A stretch of DNA of 64,000 nt from Pteria penguin (lineage: Eukaryota; Mollusca; Bivalvia; Pterioida; Pteriidae), in contig CM068592.1 in assembly GCA_035048485.1 (NCBI GenBank), positions 42,068,045-42,132,044 on the forward strand. The letters are read 5' to 3'. A model generated the notes under the pieces. It was not told where the DNA came from and made no database searches. It saw nothing but the letters and a program-made list of their open reading frames with translations. Below are positions 37,501-44,585 of the stretch, one piece after another (position 1 is the stretch's first letter; every line of letters begins with the position of its first letter). Made by a program: the position numbers and the translations under genes.

Positions 37501-40500
37501 AGTCAATTTATATATCAATGCTTTTTACTCTGTATGCAAATAAGGTTTCCAGTTAATACTTACCCAGACATTCAGGGCAACTTGCCACGACTGTAATAAC
37601 GAGTTGCTCTGACATGATGCAAACATGAAAATAACAAAGAAACGCTACAGCATCCATGCACTCTCACCTTTTTTCTACTCAAGTGCTGAGATTTTCCGAG
37701 ACCAGGTGTGTCAGATGAGATCATTTACTGTAGATTTTCTTTTTATGCCCCGGATCGATAGATGGGGACATATTTTTGTCCTGTCTGTCTGTCTGTTTGT
37801 TTGTTTGTATGTTATTAACTTTAACTTTGGCCATAACCTTCGAACCGTGAAGTATAGAGTGTCAAGATGATGGATAAATCCAAATCGTAAGCCCGAAAAT
37901 CATGAAACCAAAGGACATACAGAATCAATGAAAAATGAAAACCAAATAGAAAACAACGAAAACTGTTTACTTGAAGAGCATATATGAACCCCCATGATGG
38001 ACAGAGGTCAGTTGCCCTGGCAGAGTTAACATCTTCTGCCTGCTAGCAACACCCGTCACATATACCTAGTAGAAAGAGTCAAATCCTGAAAATTCCATAT
38101 ATATTTATATATGGAGAAGTCAAAGTAGGTAACCTTCTAGCATAAATGTAGTCAAATCTGTGTAAAATGATCGGAATATAGAGACTTCATATTTCACATG
38201 TGTACTCAACCAATGAAGCCCTTTCAAATGATACCAAAGTCGATAACCTTTTGTCCTGGACAATGACCTTCACGCTAAAAACAACTTTTTGGACTTTGTT
38301 GCCGCCGGGGTATCAGTGATTCACAAACACAGCTTGTTCAGTGTATGTTAGTCCTGTCTGCATTGACACCATATGACTTTTACCGAATAAGGAAGTTAAA
38401 AAGTTATACAAAATTCAATTTGGTCAAAGTTACAGTTCTTTACACCTTTTTAAATTTCTGTTTTCACGAAAGGTACATGAATTTCTGTTTGATTGATACA
38501 AAACATTACATTGAATCTCCATTGAAGCTATCCTTTTGTATTTTTTATCAGAAATACGAAATTGTATTGCAAAGGTTAGTCTCAATGAGTGCTTTTCTGA
38601 AATACCTTTATAGGGTTATATCAAATTTAGCTTAATTCCAAAATCTTGAACTTGTGATAAATCAAGAAAACAATTATGTAGAACCTGAAGAAAGTGGTAA
38701 CATTGTTATATGTATTTCTCTATAGAGATGATATTTTGTAACAATTTTCTTGTATAGAGAGATACCTTTAGCCCACCTATCCCAGTATTATTGACTGTAT
38801 CAGTGGAAAAATTTAAATACCTGACAGTCTTTATTTATTCTACCATTATAAGTTGGACTATGTTATGCAAGGAAAGCCTGGGCGTACAGTGTAATCTGTT
38901 ATTACTAAAAATATGTTTTTGCATTGACGTGCAGAATGTTATAATTCTATATAACATCTTCATGCACTGTATGTATTGTGCCACGTCTCTTTTTCATTTC
39001 TTTGGTTTTTCTTTTTCAGGTATAACATCAAGGATTATTTTTGGGTACATCTCAGATTTCCCTTTCATCAATCGCCCTATAGTGAATGGTCTCCTTTTAA
39101 TCATCCTGGGAGTCTCGACTATATTAGTGGAACAATTTAAAAATCTGACCTTCTTCTTTATTTATTCTTCCATTGTAGGAACCACCACAGGTAGGTATCT
39201 CTATGATATAGGTATCAATTAACCTGGCCCTTTCAAATGCGAAAATTACAAACAGATTGCACCTTTAATGTAAGAGGGGACATTTTGCATTACATTTGAA
39301 TATGCTCCGAGTATAAAACTCTTGTCATTAGCGCTTAAATAGCCATAATAGTAAATGTTGAATGTGTTTATTAACTTTTAATATTTGACAATTTGAATTA
39401 GTGTTATATTTCTTTGAGATGGACTATGATATGTGGTTTACCCTTCGGTACTTCTTCGTTTTTTACTTTCGACTATGATTTAATGCAATGTCTGAGTATC
39501 TATGATAAAAAATGGTAAACTTATAATGTAAAATAAGAAGGCTACAGGTGCGATATCACTGTAACCTAACAACAATGCTTTGACACTCACAGTAACATTA
39601 TGTGTAAAATACGGAGGCTACAGGTGCGATATCACTGTAACCCAACAACAACGCTTTGACACTCACAGTAACGTAATGTGTAAAATACGGAGGCTACAGG
39701 TGCGATATCACATTAGCCTAACAACAACGCTTTGACACTCACAGTAACGTAATGTGTAAAATACGAAGGCTACAGGTGCGATATCACTGTAGCCTAACAA
39801 CAACGCTTTGGCACTCACAGTAACGTAATGTGTAAAATACGGAGGCTACAGGTGCGATATCACTGTAACCCAACAACAACGCTTTGGCACTCACAGTAAC
39901 GTAATGTGTAAAATACGGAGGCTACAGGTGCGATATCACTGTATCCAAACAACAACACTTTGACACTGACAGTAACGTAATGTGTAAAATACGGAGGCTA
40001 CAGGTGCGATATCACTGTAGCCAAACAACAACGGTTTGCCACTCACAGTAACGTAATGTGTAAAATACGGAGGCTACAGGTGCGATATCACTGTAGCCTA
40101 ACAACAACGATTTGACACTCACAGTAAAGTAATGTGTAAAATACGGAGGCTATAGGTGCGATATCACTGTAGCCAAACAACAACGCTTTGCCACTCACAG
40201 TAACGTAATGTGTAAAATACGAAGGCTACAGGTGCGATATCACTGTATCCAAACAACAACACTTTGACACTGACAGTAACGTAATGTGTAAAATACGAAG
40301 GCTACAGGTGCGATATCACTGTATCCAAACAACAACACTTTGACACTGACAGTAACGTAATGTGTAAAAGACGGAGGCTACAGGTGCGATATCACATTAG
40401 CCTAACAACAACGCTTTGGCACTCACAGTAACGTAATGTGTAAAGTACGAAGGCTACAGGTGCGATATCACTGTATCCAAACAACAACGCTTTGACACTC

Positions 40501-42352
40501 ACAGTAACATAATGTGTAAGAGACGAAGGCTACAGGTGCGATATCACTGCAGCTAAACAACAACGCTTTGACACTCACAGTGACGTAATGTGTAAGAGAC
40601 GAAGGCTTTAAGTGCGATATCACTGCAGCTAAATAACAACGGTTTGACACTCACAGCAACGTAATGTGTAAAAGACGAAGACAAGTAAAATACGAAAATA
40701 ACTGGTGTCACATGACTATTGCACTAACAACAATGTACCACAGTGGACATCCACGGACTAGAAGAATTATACCGGTGTGGCATTCTTAACTGCGTACCGT
40801 TTAAAATAAGAAGGCAACAGGTGTTTCGACCGTATAACACACACAGCAACGTAGTACGTAAAACACGTTATGTTGTTGTGACAATCGCAATGTTCAACGA
40901 ACAATGTAGATTACAGAGTGTTTATGTGACAATGATACACATAACAACGACAACATTACTATGGATGGCGAAAAACTGGAATTTTTGTCAAGAATAAACA
41001 TATGTTAGCTGCCCATAACTAGATGTTCAAACCAAACGACATGTACGCGAAAGGCTTGTACGTGACTTTAAAGAAAAAAGAGGAGTTATTGGCTCAGTTA
41101 TGTGGCAGAAGTCACCATGGAGCTATACAGTACATGAATATAAATAATATACTAGCACATATAACACAATACAAAAATATTTGATTGTAGTGCAATTACG
41201 ATACCGACTAAGGACGGTCATTTAATTTGACAAAAGCCAAACAAGTGGTGTGGTTAACCGGTTTACGGGCCCACCTTCCGACTCATCGTAACAACAGAAC
41301 AATCAAAGGACGTACATTTAAAAATTTATAAATAAATAATAATAAATTTATAAAGAGAATTATAATTATATACACGGTTACGCTTGAGCATTCCAAATCT
41401 ACCTCCGACAAAGTTTACACAATTTAAATGCTGGATAAAACGGAAAACATTAGATAATCAAAACATCAGTACAATGTATAATAAACCTCATTATGTCGAT
41501 GAATACATATTTCCTACTCTTATACGTCAAAGAAGCTTAATATATAGTTCAAGTATATAAGTTATTTACTTCTGTTTCTTTATTCCTCTGTAGGGGTGTT
41601 TGGGATGTATTCATCTATAATAACAATGGATATAGTAGGACCGGAACTGATTGGACTCGCCTTTGGATTTTTGACCATGTTTAGTGGTATTGCCGTTACG
41701 GCAGGTACCCCACTAGCTGGTAAGTATTAGAAAACAAACAAGGGAGATACTCATTCAAGTTTTTAATCCAATCGTCTACTTTCATTTTGATGCTTCCACT
41801 TCTATCAATATATATGTTTTTTTTTTTTCGAAAATACTATTCATTTGCCATACTGCATTGTGTGAAGGTGATCGTAGTGATTCGCTGTTACAGAGCACAT
41901 ATCTATTTAACTTTATCGTCTCCTTTATAATCTCTAACAATTTAATTTATTATTGCGGTGCATCTTTTGCCTATGAAATGTATTCATTTGTAAATGTGTT
42001 AAAATTTCATTAAGTTATGTTAACAGTGAGTGGAAAACATGGGTCCATAAACTTATTGACCACACCATTAACAGTGTATTAATCAAAAATCATAGTCTTT
42101 TTAATTTTATTGATTTTCTAGTTGTATAAATATGGGGATTTTTTCTACAAGATTTTATGAAAAACTTGACATGATATATATCTAATCATATCATCTATAC
42201 TTAATATAGGATACATAACGGACGTTACCGGTTCCTACACCATAACCTTCATTTACATGGGAATATTGTTCACAATAGGAGGACTCTTCAGTATTATTCT
42301 ATCTTATAATCTATGCTCCAAAACGAAGAAAGTTATTGCAGAAAAATCATGA
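17327..42352 (+). CDS. MFS transporter, monocarboxylate-transporter (SLC16/MCT)-like, 7 coding exons
   Basis: Exons 17327-17513, 34048-34191, 34926-35210, 36199-36456, 39020-39190, 41594-41719 and 42210-42352 join to 1314 bp, or 437 codons plus TGA, with no stop. All six introns are GT/AG and phase 1. Family features seen: TM1-2 with SFGVVYIELLQYFG and TSWIPSLGSG; ERYGCR after TM2; FDKRRSFACGVSSAGSG in the TM4-5 region; EEYGWRGTFLIYAG; a short central loop; SRIIFGYISD after TM8; and AGYITDVTGSYT before the last segments. MCT-type proteins carry lactate, pyruvate or other small acids and related solutes across membranes with 12 helices; the substrate here cannot be inferred. The usual DGGWGW motif at the start of TM1 is not recognisable. 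The length (437) is typical of short invertebrate members. The start at 17327 is the first ATG in frame, but an upstream exon is possible. PLE, satellite and SINE insertions crowd the introns. Confidence 0.9.
17578..17795 (-). mobile_element. Degenerate tRNA-type SINE (minus strand)
   Basis: The minus strand ends 'gatcgtggggtgacgtcaaac', the same 3' domain as the other SINEs here. The internal 'ggtgggtccg' also matches. The tRNA head is too decayed to show a B box. It sits just inside intron 1, 65 bp after the exon 1 donor. Confidence 0.55.
17910..18480 (-). pseudogene. Broken membrane-protein tail (origin unknown)
   Basis: On the minus strand the last 60-100 codons hold one strong hydrophobic segment (VIIAMAFIVLVII), then a basic stop-transfer patch (YKKYKK) and a cytoplasmic tail of about 60 residues ending at TAG/TAA near 17910. 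Upstream (18220-18480) are protein-like stretches with Asn-X-Ser/Thr sites and Cys residues, but they lie in other frames with stops. This is the layout of the C-terminus of a type I membrane protein. It could be a decayed host receptor or an envelope-like gene of an LTR element; nothing in the sequence decides, and no protease, polymerase or LTR was found nearby. Confidence 0.4.
18481..19110. other. Intron 1 DNA, no feature seen
   Basis: AT-rich sequence within intron 1 of the transporter. Short frames only. Confidence 0.4.
19115..21420 (+). repeat. 28-bp pyrimidine-rich satellite, ~82 units
   Basis: The monomer is 'tctcactgtctcatactttc' plus 'tgtctttc' (28 bp). Variants are CACTGTC, CACGGTC and GACGGTC. 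Blocks of variants recur: 'catactctctgtctttttct' appears near 19981, 20571 and 21052, and the run with 'ttccatctttctctcacgg' near 20185 recurs near 21255, about 1.07 kb later. The + strand is almost purely pyrimidine. Open frames of up to 235 codons of Ser/Leu/Phe repeats arise from the period and are not genes. Confidence 0.95.
21470..21750 (+). mobile_element. Possible degenerate tRNA-type SINE
   Basis: A B-box-like 'agttcgaatctc' at about 21502 is followed by 'gatgacacagtgaaaacaa' (compare 'gatgagacagtaaaaacc' in the other SINEs). The block ends 'gggacctaaaacaaaaatc' near 21730, matching the tail pattern. The head is truncated and the copy is strongly diverged. Confidence 0.45.
22236..22347. 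repeat. 112-bp near-perfect palindrome
   Basis: GTTTGTTACTGACCTTACAC at 22236 is the exact reverse complement of the sequence ending at 22347. Arms of about 50 bp match except for two single-base bulges, around a loop of about 5 bases (tcggc). Outside this, 'agtta' at 22228 and 'taact' at 22352 continue the symmetry. It would form a long hairpin in single strands. It could be a tiny foldback transposon. Confidence 0.9.
22350..24240 (+). repeat. ~40-50-bp minisatellite (tgtgtgttcagcgtcacgtcaa type)
   Basis: Units combine 'gacattgagatttgtgtgtg' with 'ttcagcgtcacgtcaatga'. A (GT)n expansion lies at about 22508-22542. The array is interrupted by the foldback element at 22923-23707 and resumes at once with the same unit. 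Two older units lie upstream near 21965-22030. Several units carry TGACGTCA or TCACGTCA words as a by-product. Confidence 0.9.
22923..23707. mobile_element. Foldback element with ~290-310-bp inverted arms
   Basis: The left arm (22923-23212) begins CACAGGCACTGCGTTACATG. The right arm (about 23413-23707) is its reverse complement with scattered mismatches, including conserved blocks 'gttccgatgataatca', 'aacgcaaattcgaac' and 'ttgctcgccag'. A spacer of about 200 bp separates them. It sits inside the minisatellite: the left flank ends 'cgtcaat' and the right flank resumes 'caatgaagac', so the target duplication may be CAAT. No coding capacity, so non-autonomous. Confidence 0.9.
24241..24837. other. 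AT-rich DNA, no gene seen
   Basis: Includes a run of 'taataaaata' words at 24520-24595. No coding or RNA feature is supported. Confidence 0.4.
24838..24909. repeat. Self-complementary (AGC)n(AGT)n(ACT)n(AGT)n tract
   Basis: A GCA/AGT run turns into ACT repeats and back to AGT repeats. The AGT and ACT blocks are reverse complements of each other, so the tract can fold on itself. T-rich low-complexity DNA follows to about 25030. Confidence 0.9.
25045..26280 (+). repeat. ~38-bp minisatellite in dimeric arrangement
   Basis: Two alternating monomers are seen: 'agacaatatagtgacagaaa' + 'caaagtataacttcact' and 'agacaataaagtgacttaaa' + 'caaactataactatact'. Some dimers have an extra 'acatgt'. The array continues, more diverged, into the 740-bp duplication. 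Confidence 0.9.
26284..26468 (+). mobile_element. PLE family 1 solo 3' fragment
   Basis: Begins 'accatttgtttggc' and ends 'actcctcttttttctttc'. It matches the 3' end of the PLE at 30837-33403. It lies within the minisatellite: 'ctacactagac' occurs on both sides. 5' truncation is typical of target-primed insertion. Confidence 0.85.
27024..27208 (+). mobile_element. PLE family 1 solo 3' fragment (duplicate)
   Basis: Same insertion as at 26284, copied by the 740-bp tandem duplication rather than by a second transposition. Confidence 0.85.
27634..28560. other. Intron 1 DNA, no feature seen
   Basis: AT-rich DNA with no exon, tRNA or clear repeat. Confidence 0.4.
28561..29692 (+). mobile_element. 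Bivalve-type non-coding repeat element with six ~145-bp units
   Basis: The left end is TAGCTCACCTGAGCCGAAGG, forming a hairpin (GAGCC-GAA-GGCTC), then a GTCCGTCGTC run. The core has six units of 144-148 bp, each with 'gacttcttctccagaac', 'aggtcctcta', 'atccgtaatccaagatggc' and 'gccattggctctgattgg'. The right end has 'gctcaggtgagcga', the inverse of the left end, and a terminal hairpin GGCCCATTTGGGCC followed by tcttgttt. Terminal inverted words and end hairpins mark it as a non-autonomous DNA element; the class (Helitron-like or TIR-type) is undecided. Minus-strand frames of 60-147 codons follow the repeat period and are not genes. Confidence 0.8.
29693..30120. other. Spacer with an old PLE terminal fragment
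   Basis: Mostly unique AT-rich DNA. At about 30038-30110, 'caaccacaccga', 'agttgatcgccccaagtcgg' and 'tatcgcaac' align with the PLE family 1 3' UTR, so a diverged fragment is present. Confidence 0.4.
30130..30500. repeat. A/C-rich low-complexity tract
   Basis: Long A-runs alternate with CAAA, CCACCC and a C-run of about 15 bases. The minus-strand Phe/Gly-rich frames across it are composition effects. Confidence 0.9.
30837..32895 (+). pseudogene. PLE family 1 reverse transcriptase ORF (copy A)
   Basis: Domains in order: CSCDKSKYVY (C-x-C motif), GHVITGDLNC, FGKGPKYRLP, YVFVPADKAGNNIIVV, WLPKLHKSPNKSR, FDFSTLYTSLPHDLI (RT motif with Asp), QIVGIPMGTNCAPLIADLFL, CRYLDDI (catalytic YLDD), YDKREDFGFPIVNFPYL, YISQLVRFVRGC. 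Breaks: TAA at 31682-31684, where copies B and C have AAA; a 1-bp insertion near 31715 (gcatttttataat against gcatttcataat); and TGA at 32302-32304 shared with copy B. After that TGA the frame is open to 32895. Reverse transcriptase for target-primed insertion; this copy cannot make a full protein unless UGA is recoded and the other breaks are ignored. Confidence 0.9.
30837..33403 (+). mobile_element. Penelope-like retroelement family 1, copy A (5'-truncated, decayed)
   Basis: The longest PLE here. It has a coding region (30837-32895), a 3' UTR, and the shared 3' end 'ctcctcttttttctt'. The GIY-YIG endonuclease seen in many PLEs is absent. Because the preserved N-terminal region carries the C-x-C motif that precedes the reverse transcriptase in hydra/Naiad-type PLEs, an N-terminal endonuclease may have been lost by truncation. 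It lies in intron 1 of the MCT gene on the same strand. Confidence 0.9.
33404..33840 (+). mobile_element. Diverged PLE terminal region (family 3)
   Basis: Follows copy A directly. It has 'gtgagtgggaaagtgggc', 'cgtaaaaccggttaatcaca' and 'tgaccttctgaagtcagtat', which parallel family 1's 'gtgagtgggaaggtgg', 'cgtaaaccggttaaccacac' and 'tgaccgtcctaagtcggtat'. It ends 'agatgtcttctgtcttctc'. Only the 3' region is present. It contains the 79-bp element at 33711-33789. Confidence 0.65.
33711..33789. mobile_element. 79-bp inverted-repeat element (MITE-like)
   Basis: The arms ATTCTCTACCCAGAGTT and AACTCTGGTTAGAGAAT are inverse with one mismatch. ACAGCT(C/T)GGTC flanks both sides (33700-33710, 33790-33800), an 11-bp duplication with one mismatch. 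The uninterrupted PLE reading is 'cagcttggtcagatgtcttc', like 'cagctttgtcagatgtcttc' near 56440. Confidence 0.65.
34048..34191 (+). CDS. MCT-like gene, exon 2
   Basis: Acceptor tttttcag, donor ACAG then gtatat. Encodes PVGGAIEERYGCRF and the TM3 helix, continuing into TM4. The ERYGCR motif corresponds to the conserved 'rfGcR' loop of MCTs. Confidence 0.9.
34192..34925. other. MCT intron 2
   Basis: Intron between exons 2 and 3. No repeat or coding feature could be supported; the short frames on both strands have no domain. Confidence 0.6.
34926..35210 (+). CDS. MCT-like gene, exon 3
   Basis: Acceptor ttttcaccag, donor CCAG then gtaccc. Encodes TM4-TM6 with the family's FDKRRSFACGVSSAGSG and EEYGWRGTF signatures, then the start of the central cytoplasmic loop. 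Confidence 0.9.
35211..36018. other. MCT intron 3, 5' part
   Basis: AT-rich intronic DNA with an A-rich run at 35550-35595 and the 54-bp tandem repeat at 35807-35968. Confidence 0.6.
35807..35968 (+). repeat. 54-bp tandem repeat, 3 units
   Basis: Units start at 35807, 35861 and 35915, each beginning 'aatgtaaat(g/a)gaacacat' and ending 'gtaatgcaccactt'. Confidence 0.95.
36019..36186 (+). mobile_element. PLE family 1 solo 3' fragment abutting exon 4
   Basis: Begins 'ggcttttgtcaaattaaatg' and ends 'agtaactcctcttttttctt'. It is 5'-truncated later than the copies at 26284 and 47607. Its T-rich end merges into 'tcttttcaag', the acceptor of MCT exon 4 at 36198/36199, so the element supplies most of the polypyrimidine tract. 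Confidence 0.85.
36199..36456 (+). CDS. MCT-like gene, exon 4
   Basis: The acceptor 'cttttttctttcttttcaag' lies at the very end of a PLE 3' fragment (36019-36186). The exon encodes the rest of the central loop and TM7-TM8 (YNISCTSVALVYF; LGISQTNAALMITVAGIS). The donor is TCAA then gtaagc. Confidence 0.85.
36457..37734. other. MCT intron 4, 5' part
   Basis: AT-rich DNA. At about 36690-36730 'gagagtgagatcaggtgctc' resembles the inverted PLE family 2 3' UTR (compare 52441-52500), so a diverged fragment may be present. Otherwise no feature. Confidence 0.4.
37735..38340. repeat. Interspersed repeat split by a PLE
   Basis: The left part has 'tatgccccgg', 'tggggacata', a (CTGT)n run and 'actttggccataaccttcga'. 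The right part has 'caatgaagccctttcaaatg', 'aatgaccttcac' and 'tgccgccggggtat'. Together they look like one mollusc-type element with mirrored GGGGCATA ends, interrupted by the minus-strand PLE 3' fragment at 37860-38176. Confidence 0.55.
37860..38176 (-). mobile_element. PLE family 2 3'-UTR fragment (minus strand) with 7-bp target duplication
   Basis: The minus strand matches the family 2 3' UTR at 52305-52641 and 62700-63012: 'agatttgac', 'tagaaggttacctactttga', 'tgctagcaggcagaagatg', 'catatatgctcttcaag', ending 'ggatttatccatcatcttga'. TATAGAG flanks it at 37853-37859 and 38177-38183. The coding part is absent because of 5' truncation. Confidence 0.8.
38341..39019. other. MCT intron 4, 3' part
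   Basis: AT-rich intronic DNA without a supported feature before the exon 5 acceptor. Confidence 0.5.
39020..39190 (+). CDS. MCT-like gene, exon 5
   Basis: Acceptor ctttttcag, donor ACAG then gtaggt. Encodes SRIIFGYISD and TM9-TM10. Confidence 0.9.
39537..40690 (+). repeat. 76-bp minisatellite, ~15 units, in MCT intron 5
   Basis: The unit is 'ggaggctacaggtgcgatat' + 'cactgta(a/g)cc(t/c)aacaaca' + 'acgctttgacactcacagta' + 'acgtaatgtgtaaaatac'. Starts are spaced 76 bp (39613, 39689 and so on). The last units change (gagacgaaggc, tgcagctaaa) and fade into diverged copies up to about 40990. Confidence 0.95.
41076..41335 (-). mobile_element. PLE family 1 3' fragment (minus strand)
   Basis: Begins with the inverse of the 3' end ('aaaaaagaggagttattggc') and continues through 'tggcagaagtcaccatggag', 'accgactaaggacggtcatt', 'ggttaaccggtttacggg' and 'cgtacatttaaaaattt'. 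It lies in MCT intron 5, opposite to the gene. More of the UTR is kept than in the solo fragments. Confidence 0.85.
41594..41719 (+). CDS. MCT-like gene, exon 6
   Basis: Acceptor cctctgtag, donor GCTG then gtaagt. Encodes MDIVGPELIGLAFGFL and FSGIAVTAGTPLAG, matching the TM11 region in which MCTs carry 'G.e.l..AfG....f.Gi....g.P.aG'. Confidence 0.9.
41720..42209. other. MCT intron 6
   Basis: AT-rich intron. 'gtgagtggaaaacatgggtc' and 'cttattgaccacaccatt' near 42025 weakly echo the PLE terminal motif 'gtgagtgggaaggtgg ... ttaaccacacca', suggesting an old fragment. Confidence 0.45.
42210..42352 (+). CDS. MCT-like gene, terminal exon 7
   Basis: Acceptor 'cttaatatag'. Encodes the TDVTGSYT loop, TM12, and a short basic tail ending IAEKS before TGA. 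No AATAAA is seen in the next 250 bp, and the (AG)n tract at 42425 would lie in the 3' UTR. Confidence 0.88.
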
Positions 42353-42420
42353 CAGTATCAAACCCGTCATCAAAAAAGACGACACTGTAAAACGCATCGG
42401 AATATCCAAAGACGAAAGGA

Positions 42421-42424
<4 letters not shown>

Positions 42425-42469
<45 letters not shown>
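42425..42469. repeat. (AG)n microsatellite
   Basis: About 22 AG dinucleotides 73 bp after the MCT stop codon, probably within its 3' UTR. Confidence 0.95.
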
Positions 42470-42471
<2 letters not shown>

Positions 42472-42828
42472 AGTTATCTTGTGCCTTATATAAATGTGAT
42501 GAAATTATCGATATGCCATTAGGAAATCATATTTAGCGTACAACACGAAAGTGAATCAGACCAATATATTTATTTAAGTACTTTCATAACACTGCGTGCA
42601 ATGTCTCACACAAGAAAACCAAGAAGGGCATATTGCATAAATTTAACACAAAAGATTTTATGCTCCATATTTACTAGAGAGACTTCCGTCTTTTTTGACA
42701 TCATGGTAGAAGAATGTAACATAGTTCTGCATATTTATTGTAGAGTTTGCTGCTCTCTTTTTGGTGAAGGCATAATTATTCCTGTTCCAATATGGTCCAA
42801 TATGAAATTACTACGCTCTAACCAATAT

Positions 42829-43587
42829 CAGGGCTTGAAATTAACGTATGTCCGTAAGTCCGTGACTAATACATTATGCCACGGACTAACAGATTTCTCA
42901 TTGTATAAGTCCGACAGACTAATGAAAATTCTGTGATACCCACTCAAATCCTCTCACCCGCCCTGCAAACGACTGAAAACTTATTTTTCTTGTAATCCCG
43001 TATTAAACCTATTTTAGTAACAATACGGAATATCGCAACTACTAAAATCCCTCACGGTTTGCATTTAGTAACTTGCCAAATCTATTATTCGCGATGTGGG
43101 CTCTTTTATGTGGGCAACTTACATCACAATTATATGACATCATAACAATTACAAAAAGCGCGTGTATGTTGACGTTATTTTAGTTGCGATATTCCGTATT
43201 TCACTATTTGCCGAAAAATACATGGAAAGTAACGAGTGTCTGAGTCGCTGATGCGCTTCGTTGAAACAGATTATAGAGCAGCTTCAATACGTTTTCGAAT
43301 GGCATTGACGTTGTTTTGCATGGTGATCGTGGGGCCACAGAGAAATGTGGCGATATATTTAGCCATCCTTCATTTATGGGCGAGAAGGAGCTAGAGGCAT
43401 ATGTGCCCCACATTGTCTTGAAATGTTAAATCTGACAAATGAAATGTGTTTACCCAGAAATTAAATCAATTTAAATTGAATAAATAGTCTATTTTCTGCG
43501 GACTAATAGATTTTTGTGTGGACTAATGGATTTTGTAACCGATTAATCCGCCAGACTAGTGCTTGAAAAAGTTAGTTTCGAGCCCTG
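42829..43587. mobile_element. hAT-like non-autonomous DNA element
   Basis: The left end CAGGGCTTGAAATTAAC and the right end (inverse) CAGGGCTCGAAACTAAC form terminal inverted repeats. AATAT is directly repeated at 42824-42828 and 43588-43592. Many subterminal 'GGACTAAT/GGACTAAC' words lie near both ends in both orientations, as hAT elements often show. No transposase; the short frames inside have no domain. Confidence 0.7.
43022..43200. repeat. Inner inverted repeat of the hAT-like element
   Basis: AATACGGAATATCGCAACTA at 43022 is the inverse of the sequence ending at 43200 (tagttgcgatattccgtatt), with 'ctaaaat/attttag' extending the match. The spacer is about 130 bp. It may be a second small element nested in the first. 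Confidence 0.75.
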
Positions 43588-43924
43588 AATATATGCACAG
43601 TATTCTTAGTTTATGCTTATATAAACCATATTAGAAAGAGTTTTCCGCCACTCCGAAATAAAAAGTTTGACAGTTTACAGTTTATAATCCATCTTATTTT
43701 TAGGACATCTTGATGAAATGCGATCACCTCCAAAATATTGCAAAATTCTAACGTAACCAACGACATTTGTTCTAATCATAAAATACTTTACATTCCATTC
43801 TGATAATGATATCGAAATTCATATTAGAACATAATCAATGATCAGTAAGAACAAAGTGCTTATTTAAAAGGAAGATATATTGGTGAAAATGCACGAATGA
43901 TTAAAGATATTTTTTAACATTGTA

Positions 43925-44150
43925 ACAAAAGTGAAATAGATTCTTGGACTTCGAGAAAGCTTTTGAACCAGTTCAATACAATTTCATGTTTAAAACTTTT
44001 AGAAAAATATAATCATGGTAGTAATTTTATTAATATGATAAAACACTATATAATGACCCTATTTTTAACGTCAAATAATGGTTGGATATCTAAATCATGT
44101 AGAATGCAGTGAGGTATTATTCAAGGATGTCCTGTTAATAAATGTTAATG
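43925..44150 (+). pseudogene. LINE reverse-transcriptase fossil (unit 1; repeated at ~44911 and ~45897)
   Basis: One frame reads LDFEKAFEPVQYNFMFK, then NFINMIKHYIM, GWISKSCRM, a stop, and GIIQGCPV. This aligns with the FEKAFDSV ... GCRQGDPVSP region of L1/Tx1-type LINEs such as the one at 49278. Internal stops show it is dead. Confidence 0.65.
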
Positions 44151-44409
44151 TATAGATTAATTAAATATTTTTTCCTGTCCGAGTTCCTTATACATTAAGA
44201 TACAAATGTGGACATTCACGAACCCTGGAATTCAGAGGTGAGACCAGGTGCCCGGGAGTAGTGAGCGTCCCCTGTCAGAGGTGAGGCCAGGTGTCCGGGA
44301 GGATTGAGCGTCTCCTATTTGTTTAGCCGTGAATGCCCTTACATACAGACGAAACAAATAGAATTCAGCACTGTAGTACCCTTTCGAATTGTACAGAAGG
44401 CAAATAAAA

Positions 44410-44585
44410 TAAGGGGCAGGCGTGGTGTAGTGGTTAGGCGCTTGGCTTGCGGGGCCGACGATCCGGGTTCGATTCCCGGGTTGCGCCACTATGTTTAAGA
44501 GGTTGGTAACCTCCTGCTTCCATGTCGCGATATAACTGAAATATTGTTGAAAGCGACGTAAAACACCAATCAACCAACCAACCAA
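44410..44585 (+). mobile_element. tRNA-derived SINE, unit 1 (176 bp)
   Basis: Perfect A box TGGTGTAGTGG and B box GGTTCGATTCC. The body has 'ttaagaggttggtaacctcc' and 'gcgatataactgaaatat', and ends 'gcgacgtaaaacaccaatca' + (ACCA)n. The target duplication CAAATAAAA lies at 44401-44409 and 44586-44594. It belongs to a different family from the 282-bp SINE but shares the GACGTAAAAC tail. Frames across it on both strands are not genes. Confidence 0.9.

Noticed and set aside
39537..40690. CRISPR-like array
   Set aside because: Whole 76-bp units repeat with no unique spacers, in an intron of an animal gene.
42601..42936. 111-codon ORF after the transporter
   Set aside because: It crosses the left end of the hAT-like element and has no domain or splice context.
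44416..44490. tRNA genes at the SINE heads (also 6370, 14822, 46387)
   Set aside because: Promoter boxes are present, but each is followed by a SINE body, tail and target duplication, and acceptor stems do not pair properly.
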